From Kosakonia sacchari (GTDB taxonomy: Bacteria > Pseudomonadota > Gammaproteobacteria > Enterobacterales > Enterobacteriaceae): a DNA stretch of 42,408 nt. The notes below the pieces were generated by a model. The model was not told the origin of the DNA. It saw only the letters and a list, made by a program, of their open reading frames with translations, and did not search any database. Made by a program: the position numbers and the translations under genes. Where the stretch lies: assembly GCA_900109485.1 (NCBI GenBank), contig FOAY01000006.1:237179-279586 (forward strand). The letters are read 5' to 3'. Shown one piece after another: positions 25,754 to 33,416 of the stretch (positions within the stretch are counted from its first letter, which is position 1; every line of letters begins with the position of its first letter).

Positions 25754-26872
25754 ATGCAAGGAAAATCCTTCAGCAAGCTCGTTCTCGCCGCTTTTCTCGC
25801 CGTTCCGCTGCTGGCACACGCGACACAATATCCCCTGACGGTGACCGATTTTTCCGGCCAAAAAGTGACCATCGCGCATGAACCGCAGCGCGTGATTTTG
25901 CAGGATGGCCGCGACATTATGGCGATGGCGCTGCTCGATCGTGACGATCCGTTTAAACGCCTGGTGGCATGGAACAACCTCGCGAAAAAACAGGATGTTG
26001 CCACCTGGGAGATGTTGAAAAGCCAGTGGCCGGAAGCGACCAGCATTATGGATATGGGCTTTAGCGATAAAGGTAACGTCGATCTGGAAAGTGTGCTGTC
26101 CAAACAACCGGATCTGATGGTCGCCCAGCTACGGGCCAAACCGGCGCTCGCCGATAGCGGCGTGCTCAGCAAACTGGCGGCGCTGCATATTCCGGTGCTG
26201 TTTATCGATTACGAAGTCAATCCGGCGAAAGATACTGCTTCCAGCGTCGATCTGCTGGGAAAAGTGCTGAACCGCGAGAGCAATGCGGCGGCGTATACCA
26301 CTTACTATCGCCAGCAGTTAACTGCCATCGAACAGAAAACCGCGACCATCAAACCGCAGGCGAAAGTGTTTGTTGAAGCGCTGGCCGGCAACACCGATGC
26401 CTGTTGCTTTACCCACGGCCATAGTGGCTGGGGCGGGCTGGTGGAAGCCGTTGGCGCGAAAAATATCGGTTCTGAATTGCTGCCGGGCGCCAGCGGTTTT
26501 ATCGCGCTGGAGAAGGTGATCAGCGAAAACCCGGATGTTTACATCATGACCGGCTCGAAACGCGGTAACAGCCAGGTGCTGCCGCTGGGGCTGAAAACTT
26601 CGCCGCAGGAGGTGAATGCCCAGGCGCAGGTGTTGTTGCAGCGTACCGGCGTCGGCCAGATCCCGGCGGTGGCGGCGAAACACGTTTATGGCGTTTATCA
26701 CCACTTCTACAACCATCCGTACAACATTGTGGGGATGGAGTATCTGGCGAAAGATATCTATCCGCAGGCTTTCGCGGATCTCAACCCGGATGCGACGTAT
26801 CACCACATCATCAAAAACTTCACCAAACTGCCGGACGACAATTTCGTCTTTAGCTGGCAGCAGAGTAACTAA
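25754..26872 (+). CDS. Periplasmic iron/siderophore-binding protein
   Basis: A 372-residue periplasmic binding protein of the FecB/BtuF (type 2) class. The signal peptide runs MQGKSFSKLVLAAFLAVPLL with cleavage after AHA near residue 23. The mature part begins with YPLTVTDFSGQKVTIAHEPQ, typical of the family, then QPDLMVAQL and VLFIDYEVNP. The frame is open from 25700, but the ATG at 25754 gives the signal peptide directly. It is the first gene of a three-gene FecBCD-type operon behind a Fur box, so the ligand is probably a ferric siderophore or haem. Which one is not readable from the sequence, and no TonB-dependent receptor is nearby. Confidence 0.88.
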   Translation: MQGKSFSKLVLAAFLAVPLLAHATQYPLTVTDFSGQKVTIAHEPQRVILQDGRDIMAMALLDRDDPFKRLVAWNNLAKKQDVATWEMLKSQWPEATSIMDMGFSDKGNVDLESVLSKQPDLMVAQLRAKPALADSGVLSKLAALHIPVLFIDYEVNPAKDTASSVDLLGKVLNRESNAAAYTTYYRQQLTAIEQKTATIKPQAKVFVEALAGNTDACCFTHGHSGWGGLVEAVGAKNIGSELLPGASGFIALEKVISENPDVYIMTGSKRGNSQVLPLGLKTSPQEVNAQAQVLLQRTGVGQIPAVAAKHVYGVYHHFYNHPYNIVGMEYLAKDIYPQAFADLNPDATYHHIIKNFTKLPDDNFVFSWQQSN

Positions 26873-26874
26873 CC

Positions 26875-27945
26875 GTGAGCACGACCATTGAACCGGGGAC
26901 GTCGCAGACCGACGGCCTGATGCTTCACTACCGCGCGATTTTGCGCCGCCGCGTCAGCCTGCTGGTGGTGCTGGCGGTATTGATTGTGGCGTCGATGCTG
27001 CTCGATTTTACTCTTGGCCCGTCGGGCCTGCCGCTGGATACGCTGTGGCAGACACTGGTTGATCCGGCCAGCGTCGATGCCGGGACGCGGGTGATTGTCT
27101 GGGATATTCGCATGCCGTACGCGCTGATGGCGATTATCGTCGGCCTGACGCTCGGCCTTGCCGGTGCGGAGATGCAGACCATCCTCAATAATCCGCTTGC
27201 CAGCCCGTTTACGCTTGGCGTTTCGTCGGCGGCGGCGTTCGGCGCGGCGCTGGCGATCGTGCTCGGCATTGGTATTCCGGGCATTCCGGCGCAATGGTTT
27301 ATCTCGGCAAACGCCTTTATTTTCGCGCTGCTGGCGGCGCTGTTGCTGGATGGCATCACCCGCTGGACGCAGGTGGCGACCTCCGGCGTGGTGCTGTTCG
27401 GCATTGCGCTGGTGTTCACCTTTAACGCGCTGGTGTCGATGCTGCAATTTATCGCTAACGAAGATACTTTGCAGGGTCTGGTGTTCTGGACGATGGGCAG
27501 CATTGCCCGCGCATCGTGGGATAAACTCGGCATTCTGCTGCTGGCGCTGGCGGTGATTATGCCGCTGTCGATGCTCAGCGCGTGGAAGCTCACGTCGCTG
27601 CGCCTTGGCGAAGACCGGGCCATCAGCTTCGGGATTAACGTGCGCCGTCTGCGGCTGGCGACGCTGCTGCGCATCAGTATTTTGTCGGCGTTGTCGGTGG
27701 CGTTTGTCGGGCCGATTGGCTTTATCGGCCTGGTGGCGCCGCATATTGCACGTATGCTGTTTGGCGAGGATCACCGCTTTTATCTGCCGGCCAGTGCGCT
27801 GCTCGGCGCGCTGGTGCTGTCGCTGGCGTCCATCGTTTCGAAGAACCTGATCTCCGGCGTCATAATCCCGGTCGGCATTGTCACCTCGCTGGTGGGCGTA
27901 CCGTTCTTTATCACCATCATCGTGCGTCACCGGGGGAGTGTATGA
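26875..27945 (+). CDS. FecCD-family iron-siderophore ABC permease
   Basis: A 356-residue inner-membrane permease of the FecCD/BtuC family. Motifs include LNNPLASPFTLGVSSAAAFG near residue 105 and FVGPIGFIGLVAPHIARMLFG near residue 285, the ATPase-coupling region. The start is a GTG two bases after the binding-protein stop. There is only one permease gene, so it should work as a homodimer, unlike FepD/FepG. The stop overlaps the next gene's ATG (ATGA). Confidence 0.93.
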   Translation: MSTTIEPGTSQTDGLMLHYRAILRRRVSLLVVLAVLIVASMLLDFTLGPSGLPLDTLWQTLVDPASVDAGTRVIVWDIRMPYALMAIIVGLTLGLAGAEMQTILNNPLASPFTLGVSSAAAFGAALAIVLGIGIPGIPAQWFISANAFIFALLAALLLDGITRWTQVATSGVVLFGIALVFTFNALVSMLQFIANEDTLQGLVFWTMGSIARASWDKLGILLLALAVIMPLSMLSAWKLTSLRLGEDRAISFGINVRRLRLATLLRISILSALSVAFVGPIGFIGLVAPHIARMLFGEDHRFYLPASALLGALVLSLASIVSKNLISGVIIPVGIVTSLVGVPFFITIIVRHRGSV

Positions 27946-28730
27946 GCCACAGCGGTCTGAGCCTGCGCGGGTTTGGCGCGGGCTATCACAAACGGCAGAT
28001 TATTCACGATCTTAATATTGCTGAGCTGCCGCGCGGCAAAGTCACCATTCTGCTGGGGCCGAACGGCAGCGGGAAATCGACGCTGCTGCGGGCAATGGCC
28101 GGGTTGAATAAAGCCGAAGGCGAGTTGCTGCTGGATGATGTTGATCTGCTGAGCCAGCCGTTTGCCAAACGGGCGGAGCAGGTGGTCTACCTGCCGCAGT
28201 CGTTACCGGCGGGCGTGCATCTGCATGTGCTGGAGTCGATCATCGTCGCCCAACGCGCCTCTGGCGGCCTGCACAGCGCGGCAAAACAGGCGGAAGTGAT
28301 GACGCTGCTGCGCCAGCTCGGCATCGAACATCTGGCGCTGCATTTTCTCGATCAGCTCTCCGGCGGGCAAAAACAGCTGGTGGGGCTGGCGCAGTCGCTG
28401 ATCCGCCAGCCTTCGCTGCTGTTGCTGGATGAGCCGCTGAGCGCGCTGGATCTCAACTATCAGTTCCATGTCATGGATCTGGTGAAGCGCGAAACGCAGC
28501 AACGCAACATTGTCACGGTGGTGGTGGTGCACGATATCAATATCGCCCTGCGCCACGGCGACCATGTATTGATTCTCAAGCAGGGCAAGCTGTTAGCCAA
28601 CGGTAAACCTGATGAGGTGATCACCCCGCAAAGTCTGGCGCAGGTTTACGGCGTGCGCGGGCGCGTGGAACCCTGTTCGCAGGGGATGAAACAGGTGATT
28701 ATCGACGGGTTGACCGACGCGGCGCACTGA
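27942..28730 (+). CDS. Iron-siderophore ABC ATP-binding protein
   Basis: A 262-residue ATPase of the FecE/FepC class. Walker A GPNGSGKST is at 39-47, the LSGGQ signature at 139-143, Walker B LLLLDEP at 159-165 and the H-loop His at 197. Its start overlaps the permease stop by four bases, so the subunits are co-translated. The gene ends three bases from the convergent LysR gene, with no room for a dedicated terminator. Confidence 0.93.
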   Translation: MSHSGLSLRGFGAGYHKRQIIHDLNIAELPRGKVTILLGPNGSGKSTLLRAMAGLNKAEGELLLDDVDLLSQPFAKRAEQVVYLPQSLPAGVHLHVLESIIVAQRASGGLHSAAKQAEVMTLLRQLGIEHLALHFLDQLSGGQKQLVGLAQSLIRQPSLLLLDEPLSALDLNYQFHVMDLVKRETQQRNIVTVVVVHDINIALRHGDHVLILKQGKLLANGKPDEVITPQSLAQVYGVRGRVEPCSQGMKQVIIDGLTDAAH

Positions 28731-28733
28731 CCG

Positions 28734-29657
28734 TTACGCCAGTTGCGCCATCCATTTGCTGTGCTCCTCACCGAGCATCTGCGTGGCCATTTGCAGAAAC
28801 GTTTCTACCGCTGCCGGGCGGTGTCGGCTGCCCGGTACCTGAATCTGTAACGTGCGCTGGCTGAGCGAGGTGTTGTTAATGGCTTTTAGCGTCATCGCAT
28901 CCAGCCGGGCGCGCCACAGCACGCTGAAATGGCTGCATACGGTAATTGCCTGCGCGGTATGGCGGGTAAACTCATACAGCGCCGAAAAGTTATTGCTGCT
29001 GAACGCCGGTTCCAGAAAGGTGCCCGCCATCCGGCAGGAGAGATCGAATAACTGGCGAATCGTCGTTCCCGCTTCTGGCAGCACCAGCGGGTAGTGATGC
29101 AGCGCGTCGAGGGTGACGCTCGCCTGTTGCGTTAGCGGATGTCCGGCATCGAGCAACAGCAAGACCGGCGCGGGCCACGCGGCAATGATCTCCACTTCGC
29201 GCTCAGGCGCAAGGCTGAACTGAAACGCGACATCGCACTCGTTATGGCGGATCCACTGCGCCACCTGCAACGCCGTGCCAACCTGCAAATCAAAATTGAC
29301 ACCGGGATGCTGCTGGCGAAAACGCGCCAGCAAGCCGGGCAGCAGGTCAAAGGCCATGCCGTCGGTGCAGGCAATGCGCACCAGCGCTTTGCGTACCGCT
29401 TTTAACCCCTGAATTTCCGCCAGCGCAAACTCCATATCGCGCATGCTTTTACGCACGTGATTAGCCAGAATTTGCCCGGCATCGGTCAGCACCATCCCGC
29501 GCGCATGGCGCTCAAACAGCGTGACGCCAAGGCGCGCTTCCAGCTTCTGGATCTGTCGGCTGATCGCAGAACCCGCGACAAACAGTTGCTCGCTGGCGGT
29601 ACTCAGCGAGCCGGAGGTCGCCACCGCGAAAAAGTAGCGCAGTTCATTGGTCAGCAT
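28734..29657 (-). CDS. LysR-family transcriptional regulator
   Basis: A 307-residue LysR regulator. The N-terminal winged helix-turn-helix (about residues 1-60, with FFAVATSGSLSTASEQLFVA and SAISRQIQKLEARLGVTLFER) is followed by a substrate-binding domain. The frame is open far upstream, but the ATG at 29657 starts the typical LysR N-terminus MLTNELRYFF with GGAG about ten bases upstream. It is convergent with the iron ABC operon, so a regulatory link is possible but not shown. Its targets cannot be named; it does not resemble E. coli YbdO at the N-terminus. Confidence 0.88.
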   Translation of the reverse strand: MLTNELRYFFAVATSGSLSTASEQLFVAGSAISRQIQKLEARLGVTLFERHARGMVLTDAGQILANHVRKSMRDMEFALAEIQGLKAVRKALVRIACTDGMAFDLLPGLLARFRQQHPGVNFDLQVGTALQVAQWIRHNECDVAFQFSLAPEREVEIIAAWPAPVLLLLDAGHPLTQQASVTLDALHHYPLVLPEAGTTIRQLFDLSCRMAGTFLEPAFSSNNFSALYEFTRHTAQAITVCSHFSVLWRARLDAMTLKAINNTSLSQRTLQIQVPGSRHRPAAVETFLQMATQMLGEEHSKWMAQLA

Positions 29658-29771
29658 GGTGATAAGGCTCCATTTGGGAAAGGACGAATAGTGTACGTTA
29701 AAGTTGTTTTTTGTACTGACATCAACGGGTCGTACAGGGCAACCCGGGTAACAGGCCTGAATTAGCGGCAG

Positions 29772-29945
29772 ACTGTTAAACAGTGGATGTGACAGGATAC
29801 CGTCCCGCCCGGATTTGTCGCATCCTGGTTCTTTACCGGCAATCAAAAAACAGAGTTTTGTTTGAATCCACCGCACAGTTTGGCGACAAACTCTCCCCGG
29901 CTGTTTTTCATCTGTCTGATAGGGAAGTATTATTGCCAGCAATAA
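29772..29945. promoter_or_regulatory. Two perfect palindromes upstream of the PAAR gene
   Basis: The 309-base gap between the lysR start and the PAAR gene has no gene that I can support. It contains ACTGTT-A-AACAGT at 29772-29784 and TTATTGC-CA-GCAATAA at 29930-29945. The second ends about 20 bases before the PAAR start, close to its ribosome-binding sequence, and could be an operator or an mRNA hairpin. Confidence 0.4.
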
Positions 29946-29966
29946 CCTTACGGAAGAGGTGGCTTT

Positions 29967-31256
29967 ATGTGGCGGGATGAGATTGACGGTATCGGGCAGG
30001 GGCATCACGGGGACAAGACAACAACCGGGGCAACCTGCTACAGCAGTTTGCAGGAATCGTACTGGATCGGTTCACCGGCTCCGCTACGGAAAGGCGACAG
30101 AACGGGGATTTGCCCGGCCTGCGGTAAAACCGGCTCCATCGGCGAAGGCACGATGAGGCGCCAGTTTGGTATGGTTCCGGTCGCGCTTGATGGTGCGGTT
30201 ATCAACTGCGGTTGTCCGCGCGGCACCAACCGGCTGATTGCCCGTGCCGGAACGTGGTTCGGCCCGGGTGAGCCACCCCATGCTTACGAGCCGATGCATG
30301 TGGTGCTGGCCCGCATGAACAGCGGGACAACCGCAGAACCAGAGCAGCACGCGCAGGCTGCGAAAAAAGAGGATAAACCTGCGCCGCTGCCCCTTCCTGC
30401 GCTGATTTACCAGACCGCACGCAAGATGGATGACCATCAGGCCAGAGACATGCGCCATGGCGATCTGGACATACTGACGCTAAGAAATACCTTCCGGCTT
30501 GATGTCGATGAAGTTTCCATGAAGGTGAACCCACGAACCCTTACGCTGAAAGATCCGGCGGACCTTTTTGCTTTCTATTCTCCCTACGTTCATCCCGATT
30601 TTCAGCCAAAACCAATGCCCCGGGTCAGCCGGGAAGAGGCGGTAGCGCTGATGTTTGACGAGTTCCGGGAGCTGGCGCAGATGTTCTCTTTTCACGGCCC
30701 CTACAAAAACGTCATTACGGAAATGATTACGCATATGCAGGGCAACAGCGGCAAACCATACAGCAGCCCGCTGCTGGACAGGGCGCTGAAAGAGCAGATT
30801 CTGGGAGACCATTCGGAACAAAGTTCTTTGCTGAGTATTAAAAAGGCTTTGAATAAGGCTGTTAGCTATAAATATGGATTTATTCCGCTGGATGAAACAG
30901 ACGATTTATATGATGAAAAAGGGAATTTTCAGACAGTGGGTTCCTCAGTTCTGCCTCAATTTGACCGCCTGATCGACCGGACAAACGGGCTGGTGATTTC
31001 CGTTCATGATAGCTGGTCAACACGTATCACGCTGGCGTCGCTGGAAGTGGAAGGTGACACTTATCGGGCGAAGGTGCATTACCGGATTCAGGATCACTTC
31101 GGCCTTGATGGTGCGGATGTGCTGAATCCTCTGTACCGCGAGTTCCGTATCTTCCGGCTGTGGTTCGCGCTTCAGCGCTGGGACGAATACGGCTACCGGC
31201 CGTTTATCACTGAGATGAATGCAACCGTGGAAATCTCCGGGAGGCGCGATGAATAA
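29967..31256 (+). CDS. PAAR-DUF3289 protein, candidate type VI secretion effector
   Basis: A 429-residue two-part protein. Residues about 10-95 are PAAR-like: GHHGDKTTTGATC, then CPACGKTGSIGEG and INCGCPRGTNRLIA, with Cys and His residues that would bind the zinc at a spike tip. After a Pro/Ala/Glu-rich linker (about 120-145), residues about 166-429 match the DUF3289 (YPO3983-type) pattern: DILTLRNTFRLD, VHDSWSTRITL, HYRIQDHFGLD and FRLWFALQRWDEYGYRPF. PAAR proteins cap the VgrG spike, and C-terminal extensions are usually toxins; DUF3289 activity is not known to me. Its last codons overlap the start of the first of four DUF943 genes. No VgrG or secretion-machine genes are in the window. Confidence 0.82.
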   Translation: MWRDEIDGIGQGHHGDKTTTGATCYSSLQESYWIGSPAPLRKGDRTGICPACGKTGSIGEGTMRRQFGMVPVALDGAVINCGCPRGTNRLIARAGTWFGPGEPPHAYEPMHVVLARMNSGTTAEPEQHAQAAKKEDKPAPLPLPALIYQTARKMDDHQARDMRHGDLDILTLRNTFRLDVDEVSMKVNPRTLTLKDPADLFAFYSPYVHPDFQPKPMPRVSREEAVALMFDEFRELAQMFSFHGPYKNVITEMITHMQGNSGKPYSSPLLDRALKEQILGDHSEQSSLLSIKKALNKAVSYKYGFIPLDETDDLYDEKGNFQTVGSSVLPQFDRLIDRTNGLVISVHDSWSTRITLASLEVEGDTYRAKVHYRIQDHFGLDGADVLNPLYREFRIFRLWFALQRWDEYGYRPFITEMNATVEISGRRDE

Positions 31257-31638
31257 GCGACGGATGGCGAAAGTTATTGCGGCAGCGGCCTGTGGCTATC
31301 TGCTCTGGCAGTATCTGACACCCGTTGAGATAGTGGCGGTGCACAGGAATATTATTCTCGTCAGGCATTTCCCGTACCTGAAAAGCCGCCAGATAGCCTG
31401 GTGGGAAGCCAACAAGGAGATGATAAAAGCGAAGTACAACATTCCTCGCAAGTCTAAAAATGGTTCCTGGCAGGTGTTTATTATGGATTTTGGCGACGGC
31501 TATCGTATCGACACATGGACAGATGAAGATTCGGATCTGCTTTGCTTCGATGATATGCCCGTTGCTGCGCGTTGCATTGAAAAAAACAGGCTCCGCTGGA
31601 TTGGCTGGAGCCCAAATACAGGGCAGTTTTATTGGTAG
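31249..31638 (+). CDS. DUF943 protein, candidate immunity protein, copy 1
   Basis: A 129-residue DUF943 protein. The N-terminus MNKRRMAKVIAAAACGYLLW gives one membrane anchor with the rest probably periplasmic (PVEIVAVH, LVRHFPYLKSRQIAWWEANK, MDFGDGYRID, DLLCFDDMPVAARCIEKN). It starts inside the last codons of the PAAR-DUF3289 gene, an 8-base overlap, with GGGAGG upstream, so the two are tightly coupled. That is typical of an effector and its immunity protein. Relative to the other copies it lacks one residue in the VHRNIILV segment and has TW in place of RG before TDEDSD. Immunity function is an inference from context. Confidence 0.8.
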   Translation: MNKRRMAKVIAAAACGYLLWQYLTPVEIVAVHRNIILVRHFPYLKSRQIAWWEANKEMIKAKYNIPRKSKNGSWQVFIMDFGDGYRIDTWTDEDSDLLCFDDMPVAARCIEKNRLRWIGWSPNTGQFYW

Positions 31639-31724
31639 CTATCAGGGGACAAAATTTACCCCTCTGCCCGACCGGATGAACATCACCGGGATGAATGCGA
31701 CCGTGGAAACCACAGGGAGGCGTG

Positions 31725-32117
31725 ATGAATAAGCGACGGATGGCGAAGGTTATTGCGGCTGCGGCCTGCGGTTATCTGCTCTGGCAGTATCTGACACCCG
31801 TTGAGATAGTGGCGGTGCATAAGAACGATATTATCCTCGTCAGGCATTTCCCGTACCTGAAAAGTCGTCAGATAGCCTGGTGGGAAGCTAATAAAGAGAT
31901 GATAAAAGCAAAGTACGGGATTCCTCACCAGTCTAAAGACGGTTATTACACTGTGGTCATTATGGATTTTGGTGATGGCTATCGTGCCGATCGCGGCACG
32001 GACGAAGATTCAGATTTGCTTTGCTTCGAGGAAATGCCCGTCGATGCCCGATGTATCGAAAAAAATCCCCGTCTATGGATTATGGCTAGCCAAAATACAG
32101 GACTATTTTATCGATAG
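31725..32117 (+). CDS. DUF943 protein, candidate immunity protein, copy 2
   Basis: A 130-residue DUF943 paralogue with the same N-terminal anchor and a GGGAGG ribosome-binding site. It is the most different of the four in the C-terminal third: YTVVIMDFGDGYRADRG, CFEEMPVDARCIEKNPRLWI and ASQNTGLFYR. The start at 31725 rather than the upstream ATG is chosen by analogy with copy 1 and by the ribosome-binding site. The DNA between copies 1 and 2 is a remnant of the effector 3' end. The product is intact and probably expressed. Confidence 0.78.
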   Translation: MNKRRMAKVIAAAACGYLLWQYLTPVEIVAVHKNDIILVRHFPYLKSRQIAWWEANKEMIKAKYGIPHQSKDGYYTVVIMDFGDGYRADRGTDEDSDLLCFEEMPVDARCIEKNPRLWIMASQNTGLFYR

Positions 32118-32203
32118 CTATCAGGGGGCAAAATTTGACCCTCTGCCCGATCGGACGAACATCACCGGGATGAATGCGACCGCGGAAACCACAGGGAGGC
32201 GTG

Positions 32204-32596
32204 ATGAATAAGCGACGGATGGCGAAGGTTATTGCGGCTGCGGCCTGTGGCTATCTGCTCTGGCAGTATCTGACTCCGGTTGAGATAGTGGCCGTTCACG
32301 ACGGTGATACGATACTTGTCAGGCATTTTCCGTATCTGAAAAGTCGCCAGATAGCCTGGTGGGAAGCCAATAAGGAGAAGATAAAGGCGAAGTACGGGAT
32401 TCCTCACAAGTCTAAAGATGGTAATTACAGCGTGCATATTATGGACTTTGGTGACGGGTATCGTATCGACAGAGGGACAGATGAAGATTCGGATCTGCTT
32501 TGCTTCGATGATATGCCCGTAGCAGCAAGATGCATTGAAAAAAACAGGCTCCGCTGGATCGGCTGGAGCCCAAATACAGGGCTGGTTTATTGGTAG
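32204..32596 (+). CDS. DUF943 protein, candidate immunity protein, copy 3
   Basis: A 130-residue DUF943 paralogue on the same ~480-base repeat. It has VHDGDTILVRHF in the variable N-part, SKDGNYSVHIMDFG in the middle, and a C-terminus WIGWSPNTGLVYW close to copy 1. The anchor and both conserved cysteines (LLCF and ARCI) are kept. Start at 32204 after GGGAGG. Sequence differences from its neighbours argue against an assembly artefact. Confidence 0.78.
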   Translation: MNKRRMAKVIAAAACGYLLWQYLTPVEIVAVHDGDTILVRHFPYLKSRQIAWWEANKEKIKAKYGIPHKSKDGNYSVHIMDFGDGYRIDRGTDEDSDLLCFDDMPVAARCIEKNRLRWIGWSPNTGLVYW

Positions 32597-32683
32597 CTGT
32601 CAGGGGGACAGAATTTGACCGTCTGCCCGATCGGACGAACATCACCGGGATGAATGCGACCGTGGAAATCACCGGGGGGCGCG

Positions 32684-33076
32684 ATGAATAAGCGACGGAT
32701 GGCGAAGGTTATTGCGGCTGCGGCCTGTGCTTATCTGCTCTGGCAGTATCTGACACCCGTTGAGATAGTGGCCGTTCACGACGGAGATACGATACTTGTC
32801 AGGCATTTTCCGTACCTGAAAAGTCGCCAGATAGCCTGGTGGGAAGCCAATAAGGCGATGATAAAAGCAAAGTACGGGATTCCTCACAAGTCTAAAGACG
32901 GTTATTACAGCGTGCATATTATGGATTTTGGTGACGGGTATCGTATCGACAGAGGGACAGATGAAGATTCGGATCTGCTTTGCTTCGATGATATGCCCGT
33001 TGCTGCGCGTTGCATTGAAAAAAAGCCGCTCCGCTGGATCGGCTGGAGCCAAAATTCAGGGCAGTTTTATCGATAG
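32684..33076 (+). CDS. DUF943 protein, candidate immunity protein, copy 4
   Basis: A 130-residue DUF943 paralogue, closest to copy 3 in its N-terminal two thirds (VHDGDTILVRHF, YYSVHIMDFGDGYRID) but ending IEKKPLRWIGWSQNSGQFYR. It begins at 32684 after GGGGGGC, a slightly altered ribosome-binding site, and has Cys-Ala-Tyr in place of Cys-Gly-Tyr in the anchor. It is the last intact copy; the downstream DNA carries a decayed effector and DUF943 fragment. Confidence 0.78.
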   Translation: MNKRRMAKVIAAAACAYLLWQYLTPVEIVAVHDGDTILVRHFPYLKSRQIAWWEANKAMIKAKYGIPHKSKDGYYSVHIMDFGDGYRIDRGTDEDSDLLCFDDMPVAARCIEKKPLRWIGWSQNSGQFYR

Positions 33077-33084
33077 CTATCCGG

Positions 33085-33255
33085 CGGCAAAATTTGCCCT
33101 CTGCCCGACCGGACTGGTGATTTTCGTTCATGATAGCTGGTCAACACGTATCACGTTGGCGTCGTTGGACGTTGAGGGTGACGTTTATCGGGCTTAGGTG
33201 CATTCCTGAGTTCAGGACCATTATTCTCCTGTCAGGCATTTCTCATACTTAAACC
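33085..33255 (+). pseudogene. Decayed DUF3289 C-terminal fragment joined to a DUF943 fragment
   Basis: Bases 33110-33197 encode GLVIFVHDSWSTRITLASLD and VEGDVYRA then a stop. This corresponds to effector residues about 341-368 with substitutions (V for E in the ValGlu pair, D for T). Further on, TTATTCTCCTGTCAGGCATTTC at about 33220-33242 matches the DUF943 segment encoding IILVRHFPYLK. It looks like an older effector-immunity unit that has been deleted and mutated. The rest up to the next gene (about 33256-33416) holds small inverted repeats such as GTTCT...AGAAC at 33345-33359, probably promoter DNA. Confidence 0.7.
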
Positions 33256-33416
33256 CCCTTCCTGTATTGCCCTGGAATTGTGCAACTCACCCTTATCAAA
33301 AAAGCAACGCCAAATTGCAATTATTATTATTGTGGCAACGCTCTGTTCTGGTTTAGAACAAAAAGAGAACAACAGACATTTGCGCCACCGGCAGCAAATC
33401 AGACAGGGCAAACAAC

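Noticed and set aside
26869-27930. Long open frame antisense to the FecCD permease gene
   Set aside because: Same low-complexity Arg/Gln/His composition, while the sense frame matches a complete permease coupled to both neighbours.
28734-30008. A 424-residue LysR product
   Set aside because: The extra N-terminal 117 residues have no domain; the regular LysR N-terminus begins at 29657.
31460-31732. An open frame overlapping DUF943 copy 1 and ending GRRDE
   Set aside because: It is the leftover reading frame of the effector tail running through the immunity gene in the wrong frame; it lacks the PAAR and the DUF3289 core.
31249-33076. The four DUF943 copies as an assembly error
   Set aside because: Copies and spacers differ at many positions, including an in-frame codon loss in copy 1, so they are real diverged paralogues.
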